Origin: CATOSP01 sp965216155 | GTDB taxonomy: Bacteria; Chloroflexota; Dehalococcoidia; Lucifugimonadales; UBA3495 | Reading direction: 5' to 3' | Assembly (NCBI GenBank): GCA_965216155.1 | Contig: CBDCFD010000007.1 | Location: forward strand, 310,001 to 374,000 | DNA length: 64,000 bases | Shown here: piece by piece, positions 32,517 to 42,496 of the stretch | Position numbering within the stretch: position 1 is the first letter of the stretch | Layout: every line of letters begins with the position of its first letter | Translations under genes and position numbers: made by a program | The notes under the pieces: model-generated | Told to the model about the DNA's origin: nothing | The model's database searches: none | What the model saw: only the letters and a program-made list of their open reading frames with translations

Positions 32517-33368
32517 CTAATGAAAGAGAATGCCGCCGTTGACATTGTATGCCTGGCCGGTGATGAAAGACGCCTCTTCAGAAGCCAAGAAGGCCGCCAT
32601 GTTCGCAACGTCCTCAGCCTCGGCGATTCTGCCCAAGGGAGTGCGTTGCCCGGCGTCCTGCACTATGCCGCCGCGGAACTCCTCCAACGACACGCCCCGC
32701 TCGGCGGCCTGGTCCCGCTCCCAATAGCTCATCCGGTCCGTGTTTATCGGACCGGGGCAGACCGCGTTCACCGTGATATTGTACGGGGCCAAGTCCAATG
32801 CCGAAGCCTGGGTCAGCCCAAGCACGGCAAACTTGGAAGCGGAATAAGCGGCCCCCATCGCGCTGGCCTGCTTGGCTGCGTTGGAGGCTATATTTATAAT
32901 CCGGCCTCCTTCTCCCCTGGCCGCCATTTCCCGGCCCGCGAACTTGGTGCATAGAAACACCGCCGTAGTGTTAATTGCTAGGAAGTGGTCCCAGACTTCC
33001 TGCTCAAGCTCGGTTACCGGTACTTTGTCCCTGCCGATGATCGCCCGCGCGTTGTTCACGAGAATGTCGATGCGGCCATAGTGGTCTACCACGCGCTCGA
33101 CCAACTCCTCTATCTGAGCGCTCTGTCCAAGGTCGCAATAGACGGGCAGGCAGCGACGGCCCAGAGCCTCCACTTCTTCGGCCACGCTGAGTACGCCGCG
33201 CCATTCCACCCTGACCTCTCCCGGCGGAAGGTCAGTAGCATCTCGCTGTATGTCGGTAATCGCTACGTCTGCGCCCTGCGCTGCCAGCTTCAGCGTCGTG
33301 GCGCGCCCCACGCCCCGCATCCCGCCCGCCCCGGTAACCAGGGCAACTTTACCTTCCAGTCCCGGCAT
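32517..33368 (-). CDS. Short-chain dehydrogenase/reductase
   Basis: 283 aa. The ATG at 33368 is preceded by AAGGAGGCGAGCC. ALVTGAGGMRGVGRA is the cofactor-binding glycine motif, NNARAIIG replaces NNAG, and SNAAKQASAMGAAYSASKFAV holds the catalytic Ser/Tyr/Lys. NAVCPGPINTD and the C-terminal FITGQAYNVNGG are typical of classical SDRs. The insertion around residues 40-60 (DATDLPPGEVRVEWRGVLS) is longer than usual. The substrate is unknown. It lies 33 nt before the PIN-toxin stop in the same direction. Confidence 0.88.
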   Translation of the reverse strand: MPGLEGKVALVTGAGGMRGVGRATTLKLAAQGADVAITDIQRDATDLPPGEVRVEWRGVLSVAEEVEALGRRCLPVYCDLGQSAQIEELVERVVDHYGRIDILVNNARAIIGRDKVPVTELEQEVWDHFLAINTTAVFLCTKFAGREMAARGEGGRIINIASNAAKQASAMGAAYSASKFAVLGLTQASALDLAPYNITVNAVCPGPINTDRMSYWERDQAAERGVSLEEFRGGIVQDAGQRTPLGRIAEAEDVANMAAFLASEEASFITGQAYNVNGGILFH

Positions 33369-33400
33369 GGCTCGCCTCCTTGGACAGTATTGATTGGATG

Positions 33401-33850
33401 TCACACAATCGGGTCGATACAGGTCAATCTCTCTAACGTCGCGGCCTGGAGTAGCCGCTGGTCAGCGCAAACAAAGACAGGGCTTGGCGACGACGTCGCC
33501 CGCAGCGTCAAGCAACCGGCCAATTGTATTGCGTCAAGGGCTCGCAGGGGATAACGGACGACCATTATACTCGCCAAGCCCAGCACAGACTCAGTTGTTG
33601 GTTGAACGGAGAACATCCTGGACTCCAAATCACCTTCGAAGTTTCGGATCGCGTCCGCGGCGGACTGAACGCTCAGGTCCCTGGTACGCTCACGCCTTCC
33701 GACCGCGGAACGAAATTCAACCAGTGAAATCGACAATATCGCAAATCGCCGATCCCCTGTAGCTCTCACAAGTTCACGCATCCGAGCCGTGCCGGTTTCC
33801 ACGACATATATCTTGACCAGACCGCTGGTATCCAGAAAATAGACGTCCAC
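33401..33850 (-). CDS. PIN-domain ribonuclease (VapC-like toxin)
   Basis: 149 aa from a GTG start, 2 nt after the stop of the upstream gene. The acidic PIN tetrad is visible: FLDTSGLVK (Asp7), LVEFRSAVG (Glu), RALDAIQLA (Asp) and FVCADQRLL (Asp). VapC-type toxins cleave tRNA or rRNA when freed from their antitoxin. A normal small VapB antitoxin is not present upstream. A 215-aa gene of unknown family is there and could be the partner. PIN nucleases outside TA systems are the alternative. Confidence 0.8.
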   Translation of the reverse strand: MDVYFLDTSGLVKIYVVETGTARMRELVRATGDRRFAILSISLVEFRSAVGRRERTRDLSVQSAADAIRNFEGDLESRMFSVQPTTESVLGLASIMVVRYPLRALDAIQLAGCLTLRATSSPSPVFVCADQRLLQAATLERLTCIDPIV

Positions 33851-33852
33851 AC

Positions 33853-34500
33853 TTATCCCCTGCCCTCAATCACCGTTTGCGACAACGGTTCTCCCCGGAT
33901 TTCCACCGGCTTGAAGTCGCCCCGGCTACGACCGTCGCCGTACAGGACTTTCAGAACAAATGGATGGTAATTGTCCAGCCGGAGTCCTTTTACCAGCGCC
34001 TCCGGGTTGTCCGGGTCGGGCATCCACGACGGGAATATGATTCCATCTTCGATGCCTCGGCGCACCGCGTTGACCCGGCCACCATGCCATTTGCACCAGT
34101 CGCAATCCAACATGGGCAGGCATGAGTCCAGGAAATGCCTCAATGGTACAGGGTCGGGCTTGCAAACCGTTTCAACGTCGTGCAGCGCTCTTACGAGGTC
34201 ACTGTAGTCCTGTTCGGTATACACATACCCCTGGGTGCCCGACTCGTCATCTTCCGCATCGCCGCCGCCAATCGCGTCAAGGAAAGCGCCCTGCCCCCGT
34301 GCCGGCGCCGGGGTGAACTTGATATGAATCTCCCCGATCTCAGCCTTCCAGTCCTCGCAGGAAACGAACCCGAGTTTCTTGCGTCCATTCTCGAGTATCT
34401 CCAGCCTGATTTGATAACCTTCCGTCTGCGGCAGATTGGCCGCCAGAATCGGGCCGAGCGCTTCGGCGAGCGCTTTCCGGGCGTCTTCGACGGTTGCCAT
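33853..34500 (-). CDS. Unknown protein paired with a PIN-domain gene
   Basis: 215 aa. ATG with AGAGGATGTTGAC upstream. The protein is acidic and soluble, without signal or span. Recognisable are GYQIRLEILENGRKKLGFVS, a low-complexity acidic stretch near the middle (GGGDAEDDESG), MLDCDWCKWHGGRV (two Cys plus His, a possible metal site) and a C-terminal VLYGDGRSRGDFKPVEIRGE. No family was recognised. It ends 2 nt before the PIN gene, so translation is likely coupled. It could be an atypical antitoxin or an effector partner. Confidence 0.6.
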   Translation of the reverse strand: MATVEDARKALAEALGPILAANLPQTEGYQIRLEILENGRKKLGFVSCEDWKAEIGEIHIKFTPAPARGQGAFLDAIGGGDAEDDESGTQGYVYTEQDYSDLVRALHDVETVCKPDPVPLRHFLDSCLPMLDCDWCKWHGGRVNAVRRGIEDGIIFPSWMPDPDNPEALVKGLRLDNYHPFVLKVLYGDGRSRGDFKPVEIRGEPLSQTVIEGRG

Positions 34501-34590
34501 GTCAACATCCTCTATCCAGAATGTGTTGCCAATATCATAATACAGGAAAATTCCTTCAAGCCGCCAAAAGCGACAGAAAGGTGGACTCTC

Positions 34591-36132
34591 ATGCCTACAA
34601 CTCTAATCCACGGCAAGTACGTCATCAGCCGCGCCGGAACGGACGCGGCTTCCAGCGTCGTTCTCACCGATGGCGCGGTTTTCCAGCGCGACGGCGTAAT
34701 CGAGGCGGTTGGCGACTACCGGAACCTCAAGGCTGCCCACTCAGCCGACGAGGAGATCGGAGGTCCGGGCTGCATCGTCTTCCCCGGATTGGTCAACGCC
34801 CATCACCACGGGAGGGGAGTCTCCACGTTCCAAATGGGGGCTTGTGACGACTCGCTGGAGACCTGGATTCTCCGCGGTTGGGGACGCCGCCCCCACGACC
34901 ATTACCTGATGACCCTCTATACCGCCATGCAGATGATCGAGTCGGGCACGACCACCGTCATGTACAACCATTCCCAGACGCCGGTGACTGGCCTGGAACA
35001 GGACATCGCCGAAGTGCTCAGCGGTTTTGGCGATGCGGGGATGCGGACGGCCTTTTCGGTCTACTTCCGCGGTCAAAACCGGGTGGTCTACGAGGACGAC
35101 GGCCAGTTCATTTCGGGGCTGCCTTCGGACCTGGCGGACAGTGTACGCCGATACCTGGCGGCTACGGCAATGACGGCTGATGACTACTTCTCGATGGTCG
35201 AGAGTACGCACCGGAAATACACTTCGACCCCATCGGGACTGGTCAGCGTCCTGGTGAGTCCCAGTAACGTCCAATGGGTGCCGGACGAATTCCTGGTCCA
35301 AACCAAAGAGCAGGCGCGGCGTCTCAACACCGCCATCCACATGCACCTGGCCGAAAGCCCCTACCAAAAGGAGTACGGCCTGCGGAAGTGGGGTAAGACC
35401 CCGCTGGCCCACCTAGACGATCTGGCTTTTCTCGGCCCCGAAGTCTCGTTCGCCCACTCAGTCTGGGTCACAGACCACGATATCGAACTTCTGGCGGAAA
35501 ACCAGTCCACCGTTTGCCACAACCCCAGTTCCAACCTGCGTCTGAAGAACGGCGTAGCCCCGGTGACCTCCATGCTGTCTGGTGGGGTCAACGTGGCGAT
35601 GGGCACCGACAGCACGGCCATCAACGACGACGATGATATGCTCCAGGAGATGCGCCTTGCGTCACGGCTGCACCGGGAACCCGGCATCGGCAGACCCGCC
35701 GTCAATTCCCATCAAGTCCTGGCAATGGCCACGGCCAACGCCGCCCGTCCCACCGCATTCGGTTCTCACATCGGGACCCTGGAACCGGGCCGCCGCGCCG
35801 ACCTCGTGCTGGCGGACCTCTCAGCCATCGAGACCCCTTACCTGGACCAGGAGATCGGTCCGGTGGACGCCCTTCTCAACCGTGGAAAACCGCGCGACGT
35901 CCAAACGGTGATGATAAATGGAAAAGCCGTGTTCCGGGACGGCCGCTTTCCCGGATCGATCAAAGAGGACGTGACAAACGAGCTGCGGGACCAGTTCGCC
36001 CGGTCATTGGAGCCCGAGGTCGCGCAGGTCCGAGGCATGATTGCCCGGTTGATGCCCTATGTGGAACGGTTTTATGAGTCCTGGGGCGCTGGCGGTACAG
36101 ACCCTCACTACCGCTACAACAGCCGCGGCTAA
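34591..36132 (+). CDS. Metal-dependent amidohydrolase (cytosine-deaminase / chlorohydrolase family)
   Basis: 513 aa from ATG 34591 with AAAGGTGG upstream. FPGLVNAHHHGRG places the first metal ligands (H71, H73). AIHMHLAESPYQ, SFAHSVWVTDHD and AMGTDSTAINDDDD give the remaining His and Asp ligands in family order. LEPGRRADLVLADL and a C-terminal beta-sandwich complete the fold. Relatives deaminate or dechlorinate heterocycles such as 5-methylthioadenosine, guanine or triazines. The substrate is open. It faces away from the PIN pair. Confidence 0.85.
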   Translation: MPTTLIHGKYVISRAGTDAASSVVLTDGAVFQRDGVIEAVGDYRNLKAAHSADEEIGGPGCIVFPGLVNAHHHGRGVSTFQMGACDDSLETWILRGWGRRPHDHYLMTLYTAMQMIESGTTTVMYNHSQTPVTGLEQDIAEVLSGFGDAGMRTAFSVYFRGQNRVVYEDDGQFISGLPSDLADSVRRYLAATAMTADDYFSMVESTHRKYTSTPSGLVSVLVSPSNVQWVPDEFLVQTKEQARRLNTAIHMHLAESPYQKEYGLRKWGKTPLAHLDDLAFLGPEVSFAHSVWVTDHDIELLAENQSTVCHNPSSNLRLKNGVAPVTSMLSGGVNVAMGTDSTAINDDDDMLQEMRLASRLHREPGIGRPAVNSHQVLAMATANAARPTAFGSHIGTLEPGRRADLVLADLSAIETPYLDQEIGPVDALLNRGKPRDVQTVMINGKAVFRDGRFPGSIKEDVTNELRDQFARSLEPEVAQVRGMIARLMPYVERFYESWGAGGTDPHYRYNSRG

Positions 36133-36301
36133 GTCCTCCCGATCTCTCAAACCCGACACATGCTGAATCCAGATTGCCAGCATCGGGATACCCCCACGGG
36201 CCAACCATTGTAGTAACATTACACGCGAGCAGATTCAGTCTGGACTTTCCCGGCTGCTGTCCGTTTACGGCGCGGCGTGAGTCCACGGAGGCATGGAAGA
36301 G

Positions 36302-37180
36302 ATGACGACAGTAGGCGCAGGCAAATACACCTACACGCTGGTACAGGACTGGGCCAAGCTCCCCACAGGCCAGTCCTTCGGCACCGTTAGCGCCGTGGCC
36401 ACCGATTCCCAGGACCGGGTGTACGTTTTTCAAAGGGCCGAGCCCCCGGTGGTAATCTTCGACCGGGACGGCAATTACCTTAGCTCATGGGGCAACGGCA
36501 ATTTCGTCAGCCCCCACGGTCTGTACATCACCGGCGACATCGTGTATCTCACCGACAGAGAGGGCTCGGTGGCTATGAAGTACACGCTGGACGGCAAGCC
36601 TCTCCAGATCATCGGGACCCACGGTGTCTACTCCGACACCGGGACTGAGGAGACCGGTACCGTCGTGCCGCGTGCGGCGGGCCCGTTCAACTACGTGACG
36701 GAGATGGTGCCCGCTCCGTCGGGAGATCTGTACATTTCCGACGGCTACCGCAACGCCCGGATGCACCGGTTTTCCGCGGCAGGTGAGTTGATCGCGTCCT
36801 GGGGTCAACCGGGCAAGGGAGGGCCCAACGAGTTCCACCTCCCGCACAGCCTTCTGGTTGGGCAGGACGGACTCGTGTACCTCTGCGACAGGGAAAACAG
36901 CCGCATCCAGGTGTTCTCCCAAGAGGGTGAGTACATCACCATGTGGACCGACATGAACCGCCCACTGGACATCTCCCAAGACAGCGAGGGCATCTTCTAC
37001 ATCAGCGAGCGCGCTGAAAACGGCACTCCGCCCCAGATCAGCGTCCTGGACCAGGAGGGCAAGGTGCTGGCCCGTTGGCCTTCAAGGTCCGCCCACGGCT
37101 CCTGGGTCGATGCCCACGGCGACATCTATCTCGCCCTGACCGCCGAACAGAGCGTGGACAAGTACGTGCGCCAGGGTTAG
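36302..37180 (+). CDS. NHL-repeat beta-propeller protein
   Basis: 292 aa. ATG 36302 is preferred because GGAGG lies 11 nt upstream. An ATG at 36293 would be only 1 nt from it. Repeated blades of the type VSAVATDSQDRVYVFQRAEPPV, SPHGLYITGDIVYLTDRE and LPHSLLVGQDGLVYLCDREN are typical NHL repeats, arranged as a six-bladed propeller similar to peptidyl-alpha-hydroxyglycine lyase. No signal peptide was seen. Propellers of this type bind ligands or act as lyases. The role is unknown. It is likely co-transcribed with the LLM oxidoreductase 77 nt downstream. Confidence 0.75.
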   Translation: MTTVGAGKYTYTLVQDWAKLPTGQSFGTVSAVATDSQDRVYVFQRAEPPVVIFDRDGNYLSSWGNGNFVSPHGLYITGDIVYLTDREGSVAMKYTLDGKPLQIIGTHGVYSDTGTEETGTVVPRAAGPFNYVTEMVPAPSGDLYISDGYRNARMHRFSAAGELIASWGQPGKGGPNEFHLPHSLLVGQDGLVYLCDRENSRIQVFSQEGEYITMWTDMNRPLDISQDSEGIFYISERAENGTPPQISVLDQEGKVLARWPSRSAHGSWVDAHGDIYLALTAEQSVDKYVRQG

Positions 37181-37257
37181 CCGTTTTCGTCAACTGATTC
37201 CTGACCGGCGATGCTCGTTTGCAGCCTCCGGTCCATCCGGGCAAGGTACCGGCGCGT

Positions 37258-38388
37258 ATGCAGATTGGCATGTTCTATCAAATGCAAGTGCCAAGACCGT
37301 GGACTCGCGGCAGCGAGTCGCAACGGTTCTTGGATATGCTCGAACAGGTGGCATTTGCCGAGGAGATGGGCTTGAGCAGCGTCTGGATGGCGGACCATCA
37401 ATTCCGGACCGAATGGTCCCATTCCAGCGCTCCCGACGTTACCCTGGGTGCGCTGAGCCAGCGCACCACCGTTATGAGGCTGGGCATCGCCGTTGTCGTC
37501 CCCCCGGTGCAGCACCCGCTTCACATTGCGGCCCGCACCGCCACCTTGGACATTCTCAGCAAAGGCAGAGTCGACCTGGGCGTGGGCCGGTCCGGTTACC
37601 CTTACCAAATGGCCGCCTTCGGCACCGATCTGAAGGACGCCACCGGGATGGTGGACGAGGCCCTGGAGATCATCCCAAGGGCGTGGACTGAAGGGGAATT
37701 CACCTACGAAGGCAACTATTACAAAATCCCCCTCCGGGAGGTCCACCCGAAACCGGTCCAGGCGCCGCACCCTCCCATCTGGCTGGGGTGCAGCCAGGAA
37801 GAGACCTTCAGAAAGGCAGGCTTGATGGGGCTGGGTTGCCTGGCGATGGCGGGCGGCGGGGCTGAGGGACTCGCTCCGCTGGTCGGCGCCTACCGGGAAG
37901 GCATCCGGGACTCGGACCCCCTAACGCGAGTGGTCCACAACCGGGTGTCGGTCAGCACTGTCGCCATTTGCGGTGAAGACCGCCTCAAAGTCCAAGAGCA
38001 GGCGGCGGGTCTCATCGATTGGTACCGCAATCAACAGGCCCTGCGGGACGTGCGCGTCTGGCAGGAGCAAGACCCGGCCCGAGTCCCAGAAGACTATATA
38101 TGGCACTATCAGCGTTCCTCTGACCCCGGCTCACCCAAACGGGAAGAGACATCGTCGCTGGACCAGATCAAAAGCGGGCGATATTGCATCGGAGACCCTG
38201 GCGACTGCATTCGTTACCTGGAAAACTACGCGGCTGCCGGAGTGGACGAGGTCATGCCCCTTTTCCAGGTCGGGAGCATAGAACACTCGCAGGTTATGGA
38301 AACCTTACGCCTGTTCGGAAAATACATCGTCCCCCACTTCGCCGCCAAGGCAAGACCATCTTCATCCGGACATGGCGATCACGCATAA
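37258..38388 (+). CDS. LLM-class flavin-dependent oxidoreductase
   Basis: 376 aa from ATG 37258. The luciferase-like TIM-barrel motifs are QIGMFYQMQVPRPW, ALSQRTTVMRLGIAVVVPPVQHPLHIAARTATLDILSKGRVDLGVGRSGYP, and the C-terminal SGRYCIGDPGDCIRYLENYAAAGVDE. Such enzymes are monooxygenases (FMN) or F420-dependent reductases acting on small organics. The cofactor cannot be assigned. A related gene sits at 45503. Confidence 0.88.
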   Translation: MQIGMFYQMQVPRPWTRGSESQRFLDMLEQVAFAEEMGLSSVWMADHQFRTEWSHSSAPDVTLGALSQRTTVMRLGIAVVVPPVQHPLHIAARTATLDILSKGRVDLGVGRSGYPYQMAAFGTDLKDATGMVDEALEIIPRAWTEGEFTYEGNYYKIPLREVHPKPVQAPHPPIWLGCSQEETFRKAGLMGLGCLAMAGGGAEGLAPLVGAYREGIRDSDPLTRVVHNRVSVSTVAICGEDRLKVQEQAAGLIDWYRNQQALRDVRVWQEQDPARVPEDYIWHYQRSSDPGSPKREETSSLDQIKSGRYCIGDPGDCIRYLENYAAAGVDEVMPLFQVGSIEHSQVMETLRLFGKYIVPHFAAKARPSSSGHGDHA

Positions 38389-38406
38389 ACGTGCTATCCT
38401 AGATTA

Positions 38407-39882
38407 ATGCGTTCATCCTTAACCCGCAGTCCCAACTACAAGTACTGGGGATTTGGCGCAGTTGCCATCGGGACATTCGCCTCCGTCGCAGACCACGGCA
38501 GCGTCACCGTCGCATTACCCACCATCGCCAGCCACTTCCAGGTCGACCTCCCCACCGTGCAATGGATAGTCATCTCCTTTGCCCTTACCGTGAGTGCCCT
38601 GCTCATGCCTATGGGCCGATTGTCGGACATTTTGGGCAGGAAAGAAGTATTCCTCGTCGGGTCTTTGATAGCTGCCGTCGGAGCGGCCTTGGCCGGAGTC
38701 GCTCCGGTGTATTTGGTCTTGGTCTTGGCCCGTGTTCTTCAAGGCGTGGGCAACGCTATGACCCAGGGCACCGGCATGGCCATAATCACGTCCATCTTCC
38801 CACCTTCGGAGAGGGGGAAGGCCATCGGCATGATAATGACCATCGTTGGCACGGGCGCGGTTGCGGGACCCGCCGTTGGCGGGATACTGGTCGACACCCT
38901 TGGCTGGCGGTGGACCTTTTACTACAACGTGCCGTTGGCGCTGGTTGGCATGGTCGCAACGCAGATCGTCCTCGAAGGACGCCAAAAGCAATTCGAGCAT
39001 GGAGACTCCTCCGCCAATCAGAACTTCGATTGGCCCGGCGCGGCTCTATCCACCGCGGCCCTGGTGGCTTTCCTGCTAACCATCATGAATACCCACAAGG
39101 TGGGGCTGTCGTCACCGTATATTTTTGGTGGACTTACGGGGTGCATGGCCTTGCTTGCAGCATTTATCTGGTGGGAACTTCGCACGTCTTCACCCATGCT
39201 CGACCTCAGAGAATTCAAAGCGCGGACATTCTCATTCGGCGTGTCGGCGGCGTTTCTCACGTTCCTGGGTAGTTCCTCTGTCCTGTTCCTGACCCCCTTT
39301 TACCTGCAGAAAGTGCTCGGCTTCGCGCCGATCCAAGCGGGGCTTATGGTGGTCCCTGGGGCAGCTTGCATGGCTTTCCTGGGCCCGCTCAGCGGCCACC
39401 TCTCCGACCGGTTCGGATGGAGGAAGTTCACCGTCGGCGGTCTCTGCCTTTCGGTTACCGGGCTGGCGATCCTCTCCAGGGTCTCCGAGGACACGTCCGC
39501 TTTCATGGTAATTCCGGCGTTGATGCTCCAGAGCAGCGGGATGGGAATTTTCTATTCTCCCAACACCAGCTCTATTCTGAGCGTCGTCAGCAGGGAGAAA
39601 TACGGAGTCGTCACTGCCTTCCTCAACCTGGTGCGCAACAGCGCCAACGTGGCCAGCGTAGCTGTCGCCACCGCCATTGTTACCGCGACCATGGGGTTCC
39701 TGGGGTACGAACCGAGCCTGGCCGCCGTGTCGGACGCCGCCGGTGACGGGGTCAAGACCGCCTTCACATTCGGCATGAGGAACGCTTACACTTCCTTGAT
39801 GTGCCTGTTGCTGGCCGCCATGACCATGTCGGCGTTCAGCTTCCACCGGGTCAAGGAGATGCCGCCAGTCCCGTCGGCTTAG
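38407..39882 (+). CDS. MFS multidrug exporter, DHA2 (EmrB/QacA) type
   Basis: 491 aa with about 14 spans, the DHA2 layout. Motif A appears as GRLSDILGRKEVF, and motif C as GTGAVAGPAVGGILVD. VQWIVISFALTVSALLMPM is typical of the first half. It starts 18 nt after the LLM gene and runs in the same direction, so it may export a product of the pathway. Substrate unknown. Confidence 0.9.
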   Translation: MRSSLTRSPNYKYWGFGAVAIGTFASVADHGSVTVALPTIASHFQVDLPTVQWIVISFALTVSALLMPMGRLSDILGRKEVFLVGSLIAAVGAALAGVAPVYLVLVLARVLQGVGNAMTQGTGMAIITSIFPPSERGKAIGMIMTIVGTGAVAGPAVGGILVDTLGWRWTFYYNVPLALVGMVATQIVLEGRQKQFEHGDSSANQNFDWPGAALSTAALVAFLLTIMNTHKVGLSSPYIFGGLTGCMALLAAFIWWELRTSSPMLDLREFKARTFSFGVSAAFLTFLGSSSVLFLTPFYLQKVLGFAPIQAGLMVVPGAACMAFLGPLSGHLSDRFGWRKFTVGGLCLSVTGLAILSRVSEDTSAFMVIPALMLQSSGMGIFYSPNTSSILSVVSREKYGVVTAFLNLVRNSANVASVAVATAIVTATMGFLGYEPSLAAVSDAAGDGVKTAFTFGMRNAYTSLMCLLLAAMTMSAFSFHRVKEMPPVPSA

Positions 39883-39998
39883 CATCTCCGTCCTACACCC
39901 CGGCCTCTTCCCCGGCTTGACGGCTCACCCTCATAGACTAAAATACCGTTCACCCGGGGCGGACCCAGCCGGGCCATGTCGTTACCGGAGTTGCCCGA

Positions 39999-41267
39999 AT
40001 GACCAACGAGAATCAGGAAACAGGCCTGTTCCTCAGCCCCTATCGTGTCCTGGACCTCACCGATGACCGGGGCCTGCTCTGCGGCAAGATACTTGCGGAC
40101 CTGGGCGCCGACGTAGTCCAGATCTAACCTCCCGGCGGCAGCCCGGCCCGCAACATCGGCCCCTTCTACCACAACGATCCTCATCCGGAGAAGAGCCTCT
40201 ACTGGTGGGCCTATTCCGCCAACAAGCGCGGCATCACCCTGGACCTGGAAACCGCGGACGGCCGTGCCCTGCTTGGGCGGCTGGTGGCCAAGGCCGATTT
40301 TCTCGTGGAGTCCTTCTCTCCCGGTTATCTCGACGGTCTGGATATCGGATATAGCCACCTATCCTCGATCAACCCGGGCCTGGTCATGGTGTCGATCTCT
40401 CCCTTTGGCAAGGACGGCCCCTATGGAGACTGGAAGGGCCCGGACATCGTGGGGATGGCCCTTGGCGGCTTCATGTACCTCACGGGAGACAGCGACAGAC
40501 CTCCCGTTCGAGTCTCCTTCCCCCACCTATACCTGCACGGGGCGGCTGCCGGCGCTACAGGCGCAATGATGGCCCACACCCACCGGGCGCTGACAGGTCA
40601 GGGGCAGCACGTGGATGTTTCCTGCCAGCAGGCCGTGGCCAAGACACTGACCCACGCGCCCCAGAGTTGGGACCTGGAGGGAGTCATCCTCAAGCGCATG
40701 GGCGTGTTCCGCCAGACCTCTGGCGACAACGTGGTCCGTACTAGCTGGGCCTGCAAGGACGGCTTCATCAACTACACACCCCAGGGCGGCAGCGCGGGAG
40801 TCGCCGCCAGCACCCGCACCTTGCTGGCCTGGATGGACGAGGACGGGTTCGGCGACGAATACCTGAACTCCGTGGACTGGGAGAACATGGGTTACGGCCA
40901 AGTGCGGGCCGAGGTGATGGCCAAAGCCGTGGGACCCATGCAGCGGTTCTTCCTGACCAAGACCAGAGAAGAGTTGGTCCAGGCGAGCATCGAGCGGCGC
41001 ATCTTGCTCTTCCCGGTGGCCACGCAGGAGGACATCCTCAAGCACCCCCACCTGGAGGCCAGGGACTATTTCCGGGAGATCGCACACCCGGAACTGGACG
41101 CCACCGTTACCTATCCGGGCCTGTTCGTCAAGGACCGAGAAGGCTCCCGCCTCGGCTTTAGAAAGCGTCCACCGCTCATCGGGGAACACAACCTGGAGAT
41201 ATACCAGGGAGAACTGGGACTTACCTCGGAAGACCTGGCGACGCTGAAGGAAGGGGGAGCCATCTAA
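39999..41267 (+). pseudogene. CaiB/BaiF CoA-transferase interrupted by an in-frame TAA
   Basis: The frame runs from ATG 39999 to the stop at 41265-41267 (422 codons), in the normal size range, but codon 43 is TAA (40125-40127), in the motif DLGADVVQI-stop-PPGG where the family has GADVIKVE-PPGG. A single change from GAA to TAA explains it. The downstream part is intact through TLDLETADGRALLGRLVAKAD, NPGLVMVSISPFGKDGPY and the C-terminal LIGEHNLEIYQGELG. A shorter product could start at 40284 but would lack the CoA-binding N-terminus. Sequencing error is an alternative. Confidence 0.75.
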
Positions 41268-42487
41268 TGGCGCGGAAACCGCTGGAAGGTCTCAAGGTGC
41301 TTGATTTCTGCTGGGTGGCCGTGGGCCCGATGACCACCCGGTACCTGGCGGAACACGGCGCAACCGTACTGCGCGTCGAGTCATCCAAACGTCCCGAGAC
41401 TCTGCGCCGCGCGGCACCCTTCGGAGGCGGCATCCAGGGGATCAACCGGAGTGGTTATTTCGCCAGCTACAACCCAAACAAGTACGGGATCTCTATCGAC
41501 ATGGCCCATCCCAGGGCTCGTGAACTGGTCCTCAAGCTGGCGGAATGGGCAGACCTGGTCACGGAGAATTTCACTCCCGGCACCATGGAGCGCTGGAATC
41601 TCGGGTATCCGGACCTGAAGCAGGTCAACCCTGGAATCGTCATGTTCAGCACGTCGATGCTGGGGCGCGGCGGACCCTACGAACGGCAACCCGGTTTCGG
41701 TCCGGTACTCTCCTCATTGGCGGGTCTGTCCAACATCACCGGATGGCCCGACAGAGACCCGGTCAATCCTTACGGTGCGTATACCGACTTCATCGGTCCC
41801 AGGTTCGCGGTTGCCGCGATCCTATCGGCCCTGGACTACAAGCGGCGCACCGGCGAAGGCGCACACCTCGACATGTCCCAACTGGAGGCGTCTCTTCATT
41901 TTTCCGCTCCCTACCTGCTGGACGCCGCCGTTAACGGCCATCAGCAGATGCGGCGCGGCAACGAGGAACCGGGCGCGGCCCCCAACGGAGTCTACCCGTG
42001 CAGGGGTGACGACCGCTGGATAGCCATATCCTGCCAGACCGGCGAGGAATGGCGGAAGCTAGCCGGTCTCATGGCGAATGTGGGTTGGAGCCAAGACAGG
42101 GGAGAGAAGTTCTCCACGTTGCTGGGACGCAAGGAGCACGAAGAAGAGCTTAACGCGCTCATTGCGGAGTGGACAGCGGACAAGGAACCCCGGCCTCTGA
42201 TGTTCGCGCTTCAAGAGGCTGGGATCCCAGCCGGAATGGTCAACGACTGCCGCGACCTGTTCGACGACCCGCAACTGACCCACCGGGGACACTTCACGTT
42301 CCTGGACCATCCGGAGATCGGCCCGTACCCCAGCGACCGTGCCGAGTTCAACCTCTCGAAGACTCCCGGAAGCCTGGACACACCCGCGCCCCTCCTGGGA
42401 CAGCACACCGAAATCGCCCTCCGAGAAATCGTCGGCCTCTCCGAAGAGGAGTTCGAATCCCTGAAAGAGGACGGCGTACTGGAATAA
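41267..42487 (+). CDS. CaiB/BaiF-family CoA-transferase
   Basis: 406 aa, overlapping the previous stop by 1 nt. It begins LEGLKVLDFCWVAVGPMTTRYLAEHGATVLRVES and continues with NPNKYGISIDMAHPRARELVLKLAEWADLVTENFTPG. The catalytic Asp is expected in the TENF-containing region. YSLAGL-like LSSLAGLSNITGWPDRDPVNPYGAYTDF follows, and the tail LLGQHTEIALREIVGLSEEE. Type III CoA-transferases move CoA between carboxylic acids. The adjacent broken paralogue suggests they once formed a pair. Confidence 0.9.
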   Translation: MARKPLEGLKVLDFCWVAVGPMTTRYLAEHGATVLRVESSKRPETLRRAAPFGGGIQGINRSGYFASYNPNKYGISIDMAHPRARELVLKLAEWADLVTENFTPGTMERWNLGYPDLKQVNPGIVMFSTSMLGRGGPYERQPGFGPVLSSLAGLSNITGWPDRDPVNPYGAYTDFIGPRFAVAAILSALDYKRRTGEGAHLDMSQLEASLHFSAPYLLDAAVNGHQQMRRGNEEPGAAPNGVYPCRGDDRWIAISCQTGEEWRKLAGLMANVGWSQDRGEKFSTLLGRKEHEEELNALIAEWTADKEPRPLMFALQEAGIPAGMVNDCRDLFDDPQLTHRGHFTFLDHPEIGPYPSDRAEFNLSKTPGSLDTPAPLLGQHTEIALREIVGLSEEEFESLKEDGVLE

Positions 42488-42496
42488 GACGGCGGT

